Source: Pseudisothecium myosuroides (Eukaryota > Streptophyta > Bryopsida > Hypnales > Lembophyllaceae). From it: a stretch of DNA of 64,000 nucleotides. A program made the translations under genes and the position numbers. The notes under the pieces were generated by a model that saw only the letters and a list, made by a program, of their open reading frames with translations, searched no databases and had not been told where the DNA came from. The DNA lies in assembly GCA_951799445.1 (NCBI GenBank), contig OX637297.1, positions 11,408,001 through 11,472,000 on the forward strand, given 5' to 3'. Of this stretch, positions 11,080-20,911 are shown piece after piece. The number at the start of each line of letters is the position of its first letter. Position 1 is the stretch's first letter.

Positions 11080-14000
11080 TCATGGATCCACCACGTTTGC
11101 CCGATTCAAATTCACTAAGGCAGCCTCCCTACTCTTCTGAGGAATCGTCCGTGATTTTTGATCCACTCTCCTGGACCAATTCGCATACACTGCAGCATCC
11201 TCGTCCACCTAGGTGGGGGGACTTTTTTCAACGACCCATTTACCGTACCAGCAATTCCGATAAATCAATTCCAGACTCGTTTCGGAGTTATCGGGTCGCC
11301 AGTACTGAAGCAAGAACTTCCCGTTATTCACATCTCCTTCCACTCTGCATACAGTAGACAATGCTCTTCCCTACCAAACAGCACATGATTCCGGGACTTC
11401 CGGTCTGACAAGTACCCAACAGCCTGGTCATATGTCTAGCCATGAATTAAAGCTTTCCCTTAGCGCTTCATTTGTAGGGCCGCAGTAAGGCTCCGGCTCC
11501 TCTTCTTCCTCCGGAATCACGTCCATGGGATTCACCGTCGATCCTGGGCGAGGGACTCCATTACGCGCCACCCTCCAATCGTGTTGTGGCCAGAAGCCTT
11601 CCACCAACTTTGGAGGACACTCAGGTAGTGGTTCCTTCAGCTCATCGAGAACACACTTCCAGTAATCCACGTATGGACCGAACGCAGTTGCAAATCCCTC
11701 GCATCTAGAAATACCGTATTGCCAGTACTGAATGTATTTCTCGAGTCCTACCAGCATGAAAACCTTGTTCAAGGTAGCTTTCCGCGCCGCTTCCCGTGCC
11801 TTCTCTTGATTTCTATGCGGTATCGGAACCTTGCTGCCCGACATGGGCTTAAACGGAACAGGCTTTGGACAGCCGTGAGGGAGCATGGGCCGACCATTGC
11901 TGTCTGTCTTCCAAATGCGTTCAGAAGGTTTCTTCGACGGCAACCAGTTCGAATCAACTGCTGACCTTTTGAAGTTCATGACGGGGCCCCCATCAGTGTC
12001 CACGTAGAACTTCAACAGGTGTATCTCCCCCAATCCAATTAATTTTTCCCCGCGATCGCATTGGTAACCCTCCACGAACGACTTGAAATCCCCCACCTCC
12101 TGTATGAACTCCGGCATAAATGACAGTTCTTGGGACTGCATGAAGGCTTTCATGAGGTCAGCGACGACAAAAGTGTTCTTGGTCTTCAGGGCCTTGGAAA
12201 GGTGGCTGAAATATGCATCGATGTCCTCGTGAGTGTGTCCGACTAGTAGAAACCCAACCTGAATTTCCTTGAAGACACCTCGTGCAGTGAGCAAGGATAA
12301 GAACGCCATCAGATATTTGTTCTTGTTATCCTTGGCAGAGTTGTCAAGCTGAAGGTATAAATTTTCAAGAAGGGGGGTACTTCCGACTCGAGCTCCAGGT
12401 TTGGTGAGGGTTAGGCTGTCCATACATCTAGACTTTCCTCAAACAATGAGTTAGCCAGCGGATATGGAAAGAGGTCGCCTGCCTCTCGAATAGGTGGACC
12501 CTCCAGCCGGCGCAACAACCTCGCCAAAGACGAAATGGTGAAGTTGGAGTCCGCCGGCCAGCAAGATGGAGCATAATGGACGTAAGCACCGTCACCATGG
12601 CCATGAGCTACCATTCCAGTAACGCTCATCGGAAGCTGCCCCAAACCGGCCGTGGCCTTCGTTGTCACACACAGTCTGGGTAGAGCCATCTTGGATGTAT
12701 CCATCTTGTCGTGAATTATACATAAAATTCTTCGAGGATCTTGTTTGGATTCCTCACGCCAAGACACATACAAACGACGGCAAGAAGCTTGGTGATTCAG
12801 ATGATGAGTCCGCTGCTTCACGAACTCCACGTACTCGGGGCTTCCTTTTGGAGACTTCAGAATAAACTGCTGTAGGTCGTCGCACGTAGTACATTTTGCA
12901 AACGAACTTCCGACAGGCTTAATGGAGACATTGTTGAAGTGCTCCCGCTTGAGTCTACTAATAGTCGACTGGCTCACGAGCGGCAGACCGTAGTCGGCAT
13001 TCAACTGCACATCCAGAACTGGTACGCTTAAGCATCGGTACGAGCGAAGGGGAAGGAATGCAAATGACAAGCAATGCACCAGAACAGTGATTGTGATATC
13101 TCACGATCATTGATCTCGTCGGGAGATCGCACGACCAATAAAGCAGTGACAGGAGATTAGGGGCACTACCTCGTTGGCGTCTGCTCGGACTCGTTTCCAA
13201 TTTCTTCCGGGAGGAAGGAATTTTAGAGTGCCCGTTCGCCCGTTCTCGATTCCGCGCATTTGATGGGGCATTTGATCAGCATTCTCGTCAATAATGGCTT
13301 TCATAGTCCCAGCGACCTGAACAGTCCGAGTCTGCGGGCGCTTAACCCCTTTGTTTTCGTGCGTCCCTGATATGACGCCGTCGTTGTACATCTCAATGTA
13401 ACTGTGGTAAGTGGACTTCGGGATGCCGTAAATTATGTACCACGCCTTGCCACAAACATCAACTCCCTGTAGCGTGACGTATTTCCGCTTCCGCTCCCCG
13501 TATCTTTTGTGTAGTTGTCCTCCCACTCCAATCCCATATTCACGGCGCTCGCCAAACGACTTCAAATAGTACTTCTGCCTTACTAACAGCGTGAACTCCT
13601 GGTTATAATGCTGACAACACAGACGTCTGCAGCACTTCTCCGAGCTGACTTTCCAAATCTCCTCGTCTGCCGTTTTGCGGGAGTATTACGATTCTTTCAG
13701 TTCTAGATTGGAGTTGCGAACTATAAACCGGTATGGTGCTTTCATTCTACCTCCGAGGTAAGCAAGAGGGTCGTCCATATCGGGAATGGCGGCAAAATGA
13801 TCCACTGTCTCCTTCAACGAACGACCGTTGGGAAACCAGCACTCCAAAATTGGCCACCTGTCGTGAGACATTATGGCTTCGGTGTCACCCACAAAAACAT
13901 CGAGGACTGTCACACCTACAAAACCTTCACCAAGTGTTTTGTCTTGGAAATGATCCTCCGGCCTCCAACAAATGATACGACCCGAAGAAACAAGGAGTTC

Positions 14001-14471
14001 GTCGGCGTCCTTCCGATGCACATCAAGTCCAAACCAGGCTCCTTGACAAATATACGGACATGGATCCATCGGGGGATCCCCCGACGCTCTAACAACGTCG
14101 GCGGCTCTCCACAACACTACATTCTCTTGAACATCCTCTAATGTGTTCATACCCCTCTGACAGGGAAAGCATTTCAAATCCTAGAATTCTAATTTGATAG
14201 ATTGAGGTCGCACCAGAATGTAAATCCAAGGCTCAACAGGTATGGGCACACCCAGCCATTGGCCCTGGGGACGAACCTCTTTAACAATCCCTGATCCAAC
14301 TTCACTGAATCCATGCACAAACAGTTTAACCCAATCACCATTCACAAACGCTTCACATCCACCGGTGGAATCCTGGGATTCACCCTCTATATGCGTTCCG
14401 TCCACATACGGAACTATCGCGTCAGCAACAGACTCACAGAATGAATCCATTGTCAGAGTGAATTCTATCAA
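11080..14471 (-). pseudogene. Decayed DUF7869-like paralogue
   Basis: The reading runs from about 14471 to a TGA at 11080-11082 and aligns with the split DUF7869-like gene from end to end. Matching blocks include an N-terminal VKLF...GI segment, KVSSEKCC, GVDVCGKAW, ENADQMPHQ, CIIHDKMDTSK, QLDNSAKDNKNKY, VGHTHEDIDAYF and FLLQYWRPD near the end. A GT-AG intron (13005-13169) is inferred, because removing it restores similarity (ANE to LNADYG); the split gene lacks it. Disruptions are TAG 14181-14183, TAA 13686-13688, a frameshift near 12415, TGA 11428-11430, TAG 11371-11373 and TAG 11209-11211. Several stops fit C-to-T changes. It is not functional as read. Confidence 0.8.
13005..13169 (-). other. 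Intron in DUF7869-like paralogue
   Basis: On the minus strand the donor is GAG/GTAGTG and the acceptor GATGTGCAG/TTG, 165 bp. It contains two of the 18-bp palindromes (13090 and 13118). Excising it keeps the frame and matches the paralogue, which has continuous coding at this place. Confidence 0.6.
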
Positions 14472-16231
14472 ATCCCTTGGACGAGATTAAAACGATATGT
14501 AAAACCTGTACATCATACATTCAAGGAGTTAGGCATGTCTACAGAAGAGTGCTGCATTTAGGGCCTTGAAACCTCAGGACCTGAAGGACAGAAGCATCAA
14601 CGTCTGTACAGTCGTGGGAACTCACGATCACACGGCAACACAACATGAACAAGTAAATCTAGTTACTGTCAACAAGAAGTTCGAAAGCCTAGATGCAATA
14701 GTGCGATCTCACAAGGGCCGTCTGAGAACCACTAGGAAGAAGCCAAGGCATCCAGGAAAATGTTGCAGAAGTTTAGAAGTCATTAACCAACAAATATTCA
14801 GTACATTGTGGGATCCCACAACACTCCTGGCGCTGAATCACTTAAACCAGAGATCGCGGTATCCCAAGATCCTCCCGGCAAATAACATAGACCGCTACAG
14901 AAATACAAATGAAGTAGTGGGTCAAATTGAATCACTCTTACGAGTCCCCAACATACTATCAATCAATCGTGGGATCCCACGAGAACGGCATCGTGTATTT
15001 TCCAATAGAGTGTTTGTGAACCCCCCCTGAGTTGGAGAACCTCGTGCCAACCAAAAATGATCGTGAGATCCCACGATGCTCATACAAGATGGACGAGGAG
15101 TATGACGGTCATCGACAAGTAAGGCGCCTATAAGTGCACAAGGAAGGCCATAGCCAAGGTTCAATCGATCGTGGGATCCCACGACGAAATGATAGGAGAT
15201 CCCTCGACTACCAGACCGCGATATCTCTAGACTCGGAGATTGAGAGGTCTCACCACGCTCTATATGCAGAGGTCGTGGGATCCCTCGATGATTACGAATG
15301 TTGGATATATACACGTATTCTACCATCGTAGACCAACGTATCTACAGAAGATCGTGAAATTAGGTTTCCTGTCACTGGTTTCATGACATTCGACACTCTA
15401 TAAATATTCTCAATTACTGTACAAAAATTCTCTACTTTTAAAGTGGGTTTTGCAGTAATTGAGACTCCTGAACCTCCATGTATACAATAGGAAACGTTCT
15501 TAGAAGTAGTTGAATTTGATGGCTGGATTTTCCTCATGCAAGTTCCCCTAATTCCTAACGCAACCTAAATTCACTACTTTGTGAAGATGTTCTGACCGGT
15601 TGTCATCCACGTACAAGGTTCTCATATCAATTTGCCCTCAGAGCAGTGCCGTCCTGCGATTCAAAAGGAACCTCGATGTCACCACAGCATGGTGATCCCT
15701 TAAGCACGTGAGTTTTTCGCAAAATGAGACCAATGCGCGAAGAAAATTATCGCAGTCAAACTCCGTTTCACTCTCAATCTACGACATCCTCAGTTTGTGA
15801 CAGAGTTTTGTGGCGTCAATTCGACTACAAAATCCTCGACATTCGAAATTGCATAACACTTGCAAGGGATGCATTCTTACCTTGCAGCAACTGCCTCGGT
15901 CAGAACTTCGTGCGCCTCCACGCCCACTCTGTCGCCAACGCCGGCAGACACCCACTCGCCACTCCGCAGCCTGCTCTGCCTATTCACGTGTGCAAACGAA
16001 AAGAGCAAGCTCCAGGTTCTTTACGGGTTATGAACCAGGTGGGTGACGTGGCTGGTTGGAATTCTTCAGCTCAGAATTCCCGCTGTGAATTTTGAAATCA
16101 CCAAGCGATCCTTGATTTTGAATGTTGGATGCGTTCTTGAGTGCCGTGCCACAATCAACAACGGCTGGGGGGTATGTGCGGTCCTTTACTTCGGAAGTTG
16201 ATTGCATTCTTGAATTCCACGCATCTCTGAC
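14472..16231. other. Upstream region of the paralogue, palindrome-rich
   Basis: Densest cluster of the 18-bp palindromes (seven between 14611 and 15185, another at 15272). No gene is supported between 15300 and 16231. The last bases (16227-16231, CTGAC) are the reverse complement of GTCAG, which matches GTCGG at 736-740 in four of five positions. This is expected if both are the target duplication of copy A, separated by inversion. Confidence 0.5.
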
Positions 16232-16461
16232 TGTCGCAATGTGAATTTTTGGTTTTTGTAAGTTATCTAAACCTTGGAACGGAAACCGTGATCTGGGATC
16301 TGGAATTGAGTAAGAGATAACGGAAAACCGGAAATTAACTACGGAACGAAATAGGTGACAATCCGGATTTGATCTGAATCTAAACCGGATTAGAATTGGA
16401 GCGGATCTGAGTTGGAACGGATTGGGTCAAGAACGGATTTGGTCATGATGACAGATCAGAC

Positions 16462-16469
16462 TATAAATA
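16462..16469 (+). promoter_or_regulatory. TATA box of copy B
   Basis: CTATAAATAGG, about 275 bases upstream of the start codon at 16742 and 230 bases from the element end, conserved with copy A. The upstream 200 bases are dense in GGAT/ATCCGG-type words, a composition shared with copy C. Confidence 0.6.
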
Positions 16470-16741
16470 GGCTGACCAATCCAGTTGCCACTCTTTTTCA
16501 AATTTCTTTTGCGGAAATCGCTCTCTAGCGCATACTTAGCTTCCTTCTCCAGCGATTTGCTCCCTTGTTCTGTGAGTTTGTGTGTGCGTGTGTGTGTGAG
16601 GGCGCACAGCACTTTAGTGTTTGTTGCAGGTTTAGAGGTATTCCGGTTGAGATCGGAAGAGCGAAGGTGAGAAACGAGACGTGTGGCTAGGAGAGGGAAA
16701 GGTAGCCTCAGTCAGAATCCAGTTTAGCACAGCTCGTGTCC

Positions 16742-18511
16742 ATGCCTCAGCTCCGCAAAAGTAGAGCAGGGCCGTCCAGTTCCTCCGCAGTAGAAGTTAA
16801 ACTCCGAAAGGTGTGTCCGATTATTCCAGCAGAAGAGAAGGAAAAGGACAACCTGATAGAGGATCTTGCCAAGATGGATTGCGGAGGACTGATCGATAAA
16901 CCCTGGGGGTTTAGGGAGGAGCGGATGATTTGAGAGCTATTGGGAAAACTCTCGAATTAGTTCGACAAGACCATCCGCGGAATTCCGAGCAGTTGGACGG
17001 AAGAGATGTGGAAGGCCGTGTACGAATTCTGGTCAGGAGGTCGAGGGATGGCCACCTCGAAGGAGGGTTACACTCGGGGGAAGTTTTGGTGCACGGTGGA
17101 CTCAAAGGATGGGCATGCGGTCGCGGATTGTTTGGACGACCGGCATCGAAACCTTCTACAGTTCCTGGTTCCGATCATCCACCCGGAGAAGCCAACGAGG
17201 GTGACCATTGCCATCGGGAACCTGATTTTCGGAGCCCTGAGCGGGGAACGGAAAGTAGACTGGGCCAGGATCTTTTCCGATCTGGTCAACCGTCTGATTC
17301 CGAAGATCGGAGGAAGTAGGCCGACTCCGTTGAGTCCCTACATCTTCCATCTTTACAAGCACAATCAACTCCTCACGGATACGGAGGAGAAGGAGTGGAA
17401 GACTCATGAGTCACTCCTGAAGTATGGGGAATCGGAATCGGAAGAAGAACAAGAGGAAGTATCCGATTCCGAGGAAGAAGAAGAAGAAGAAGAAGAGGAG
17501 CAACACCGGCCGCAGCACAAGCGGCAGAAGACGACGCCTCCTCACCGGAGAGGAACCCCAACCCCTCCGGGTGAGACCTCCAACCTTGGGAAGAAACCGG
17601 TTTCTGAAGAACCGGGTCCTTCCGGATCGGATCCGACGGATCCGTTCAACCAGCTGATCAACATCCTGAGCGATGTGCGAGCAGACTGGACAATGAAGAA
17701 GTTGATTCTGAACCAGATCAGCGAGCTGGTGGGAGCACCAGCGGATAGCAACCTCGCAGGAGTGGTTGCAGAATTCATCTCCAGCCCGGATGAGATCTGG
17801 AAGCAAGAAGCGGAGATACGACGACTCCAAGAGGAGAACAAGTCGTTGAAGACGGAATTGTTGCTCCTCAAGGAGGACATGGCTACCACACGGGAGATGG
17901 CGGAGGCTACCCGGAAAGTAGCCAAGGACGTGAAGGCCACTTTTGGGACAACCGGAGAGGCCGTCACCAAGTCCAAGCTGTTTGACGAGGGAGTCCTCAA
18001 GGAGAAGAAGATATCCGGAACTAGGTTGGTCTGGATCTTGACGGACTACTCCAAGAAAGTGGAATTGGTGATGATGGAAGCACGAGAAGCTGCAAACCGG
18101 ATGGAGGAGAGCAGCCGGAAGCTGAACGGAGTGACGTTGTCACGGTCGTTCCATCTGTCCGACCTTTCAATGCCCGGGTCTTTTCCGAACGTGGGCATTC
18201 AGACGGAAGGAAAGGAGGGAACTCCCCAGTCAAAGAAGAGTGGGAGGAAGCTCGCGCACACCATCAACTTGGATTTGTCACCGGATCTCCCAGAAAGTGA
18301 AACCGGGGAGCGGAACCGGAACCTGACGGACATCTTTGAACAACTTGGAACGGACCCGCCTAGAAGTCCCACACTAAACCCGGGGCAGGATCAAGGTATG
18401 GATCTGATCCCAGATCAGGGTGAGGATCAAGATCAGAGCGTGGACCAAGGCGAAGACCAAGTTATGGACGAAGGAACGGATCAAGGAGTAGATCCAGTTA
18501 TGATAGGATAG
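16742..18511 (+). pseudogene. Element-encoded coiled-coil protein, copy B (two nonsense codons)
   Basis: A 590-codon frame starting MPQLRKS, colinear with copy A. It has the conserved N-terminal region with HPEKPTRVTIAIGN, a glutamate run at about residues 238-250, a basic HKRQK stretch, a strong coiled coil (IRRLQEENKSLKTELLLL) and a C-terminal tail of repeated DQG/DQ units. TGA (16931-16933) and TAG (16958-16960) replace CGA and CAG of copy A, both C-to-T changes. The rest is open. The function is unknown; a structural or Gag-like accessory role is only a guess. Confidence 0.78.
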
Positions 18512-18684
18512 TTAGGATTTTAGTTGTAAATATTTGTTAGTTAGGACCGGACCGGATTTGATCCGGTGTGTCTGGTCTGGATTGGATGTTTTCCGGTCTG
18601 GCCGGCTCGGCAGGGACCGAAAGTTCCGCGCGGACTTTCCGGGCCCCTTTTTGTTGACTTTTGAGTTTTAAAGTGTATATTAGT

Positions 18685-18705
18685 CAGTCTCTGCGAAGGA
18701 GACTG
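18685..18705 (+). other. Perfect 7-bp hairpin downstream of copy B coding frame
   Basis: CAGTCTC/GAGACTG with loop TGCGAAG, 174 bases after the stop codon. A TATA-like GTGTATATTA is at about 18673-18682. If the unit is an LTR, this could mark a second promoter and the start of the transcribed repeat region (inference). Confidence 0.55.
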
Positions 18706-19711
18706 GGAGTCTTTTCTCTTGAGTTTTTGTGTGTTTTCTATTGACTTCTTGTTGTACGTCTCTCCCGCGCGTGGCAGGGTTGTTTTAGTGAGGAGATAGG
18801 AAAATGTATGCAGATTCTAGAGAGATTTCTCCCCTTAGTGCGTTTGTTTTGCTCTTATGTGCAGGTGAGTGGGTATTCTAAGTGTTGGGAGCGGATTTCA
18901 GTTCCTCAGCGCCTCTACAGTTCACGATTCCGGGCGAGAAAATCGTTGTTAGGCTAGGCGGATAGGGAAGGAGTCCTTAGTCGCGCTAGAACTCCTGGAT
19001 AGGAAATCCGGTTGAGTGTCCGATCTCCCGTGAGGTCTCGCTGCCCTAGTTGGTAAACGGAAGGACTTTAGTTGATGTTGGAACGGACGGATTCACTTGT
19101 AACCACCTGACTTTGCGCGGAGGGAACTTGGCATCAAGGTCGTTGTAGTATGAGAGGATCGTACGGGGGGTCTTTGTGTGACCTGCAAACCGGATCGCTA
19201 TCCGGGTGGCTGTGAGAGATCAAACCGATTTCGTGCTAGTGTAGAAAGTAGTGGATTAGATAAGTGGGTCTTCAGCCACTATAAGTCACGGAAGGAGTGG
19301 CGGGCCTGCCACTCTCAAAAGCAAGCGGCGAACCCTCTGATGGTGAAACAGAGGCAAAACTAAACCGGAGTGGAGTGAGAGTACGTGTGAAAGGACCGGA
19401 TCGGATCGGTCCAGAGAAGTTCCAGGATCAGAAATCGTAGGATCCTGGGTTGTGATAGGATTACAGGACCGAATAGCTTGACAAACCGGCAGAAATAGAG
19501 AAAGGTCTGGTCGTTGTTTTTGGTGTGTTGTTGTTTCCGGTTTTAGATCTAGGACCGGAAAGTAGAAATTGGATACTGGCTGAGCTTAAGTTGGGAATAG
19601 AGCTAGACACTTCACAGAATCTCGTGGGTTCGATCTTTAGAGTCATTTTGTTATGCTTTAGAGTGGTTTTTGGGAGTATAACAAGGAATTCACTTACTCT
19701 GTGCTGCGACA

Positions 19712-20911
19712 CCTAGCAACAATCAAATGCAAATCTAACTTCTTGGCCCATGTTAAAGCTGATTGAGACCCAGCAGGTGCACTTCTCCTAAGTGAATGGT
19801 ATCTATTACATGTGGAACAACGTGCAAAATTGTCTCCAGGTTTCTTGGCGTCGAACTCTGAGAAGTTCACCTTCCTAATCTTGCTCAAATTGGATGTAGA
19901 TACTTCCTTCAATCCAAAGACCATGTTCACAGAGTTAATTTCAGGAATGGCTTCCTTCCATTTCCAAGTAGCCGGAAGAATCATGGAGACTACCTTCTTG
20001 CCCGACTTAAGCGTCCAAGTACGGTGAGGCATATGGTCAGCGTTCTTCTCTAGAATGCACCTCAAAGTGGCAGTGGCTTGCTCGGTGTGCTTTCGAGGCT
20101 TCCGCAAACCAGTATTTCCGTAGGGCTGGGCATTGAAATCATGGTCCGCATATCCTTGGAAACGATGAAAAGTTGCTTCCGATACTCCAGCGATATGCCT
20201 CCAAGCAGACATACAAACATCTATACCCTCCACGGTGACCATCCTCTTTCCTTGCGTATCACGATGAACTTGTCTATGAACATCAAGCTTCATGTGGTAT
20301 CGAAACTTATACGATGTGTCACGATACATACGCTCTCGAAAAGCTCTAATCTTGTCTCTAGAAAACGGTTGAACGCAGTTGTTGACACAACAAGTGTTGC
20401 TTGAAACACTATTTATAGAGTCTTGAGTGAGAAGAGCTTTGGCCTTCACACATGTCTCTCTTGGCGGGTTCCTCACTGTACTCGTATACCGTGTGCTCCG
20501 TGTTGACGGAGGAGCCAAAAGAGTTGCTTGACGACAATTGTAATTGTAACGGAGCTCGTGATTCCAAAGACTTGCACCATTATAGAACACGTTCTCAATC
20601 ATCCACGCACGTATGGAAAACCTCCATTCATCTGGAACATGATCGACATCCAAGGTCTTCGAGATTTGGACGGCAACATAAGAATTGCCAAGTGCACCTG
20701 TAGCACCAACTACAAGCTCGGAGCTTACACTGTGACAAATCCCTTCAGCTACTGCAAGACCACCCTCATTGAAAAGTGTTACTAACTTTGTGCTCCAAAG
20801 ACTTCGTGGAACACCTTCGCATTCGGGAATATCCAATGCCTCCTCTGGCTGAATTTGAACATTGTCATCTGAATAGTAATCCTCTGCTTCGATAACACTT
20901 GCTGGGTCCAT
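19712..20911 (-). CDS. DUF7869-like gene, N-terminal part (400 codons)
   Basis: An open frame starting MDPASVIEAEDYYSDD and ending KKLDLHLIVAR at the element junction. It contains cysteine clusters (NTCCVNNC near residue 175; FARCSTC near 375) and the blocks VEGIDVCMSAW and ENADHMPHRTW shared with the paralogue at 11080-14471. The frame runs a few codons into copy B and stops there. Its continuation is at 4226-5866 on the plus strand; the phase is exact across the CTAGG duplication. The gene has no stops in either half, so the split is recent relative to decay of its paralogue. The upstream DNA (21.1-22.5 kb) is an array of TTCACCT palindromes. Confidence 0.85.

Larger units (their letters stand above)
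9910..15289. repeat. Dispersed 18-bp palindrome family (at least 14 copies)
   Basis: Eighteen-base perfect or near-perfect palindromes with consensus RTCGKGRGATCCCACGAY. They start at 9910, 10002, 10284, 10950, 13090, 13118, 14068, 14611, 14805, 14853, 14966, 15060, 15168 and 15272. All have the same length and a central GATC, GAAC or TATC core. They flank the decayed DUF7869-like paralogue, and two lie in its intron and one in its coding part. I saw none elsewhere in the window. Candidate roles are a protein-binding operator or very small mobile hairpins; both are inference. Confidence 0.7.
16232..19711 (+). mobile_element. 3.48-kb coding LTR-like element, copy B
   Basis: Starts TGTCGCAATG, ends TGCTGCGACA, and is nearly identical to copy A in opposite orientation. 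It was inserted antisense into a DUF7869-like gene: the flank 19712-19716 is CCTAG, and the partner copy of that duplication is at 4221-4225 (CTAGG on the plus strand). The unit has a TATA box, one long decayed frame, a downstream hairpin and about 1.2 kb of noncoding tail. No internal direct terminal repeats, reverse transcriptase or integrase are present. Confidence 0.85.

Noticed and set aside
741..19711. Copies A and B as the two LTRs of one retrotransposon
   Set aside because: They are in inverted, not direct, orientation, and the DNA between them has host-type genes and no retroelement enzymes.
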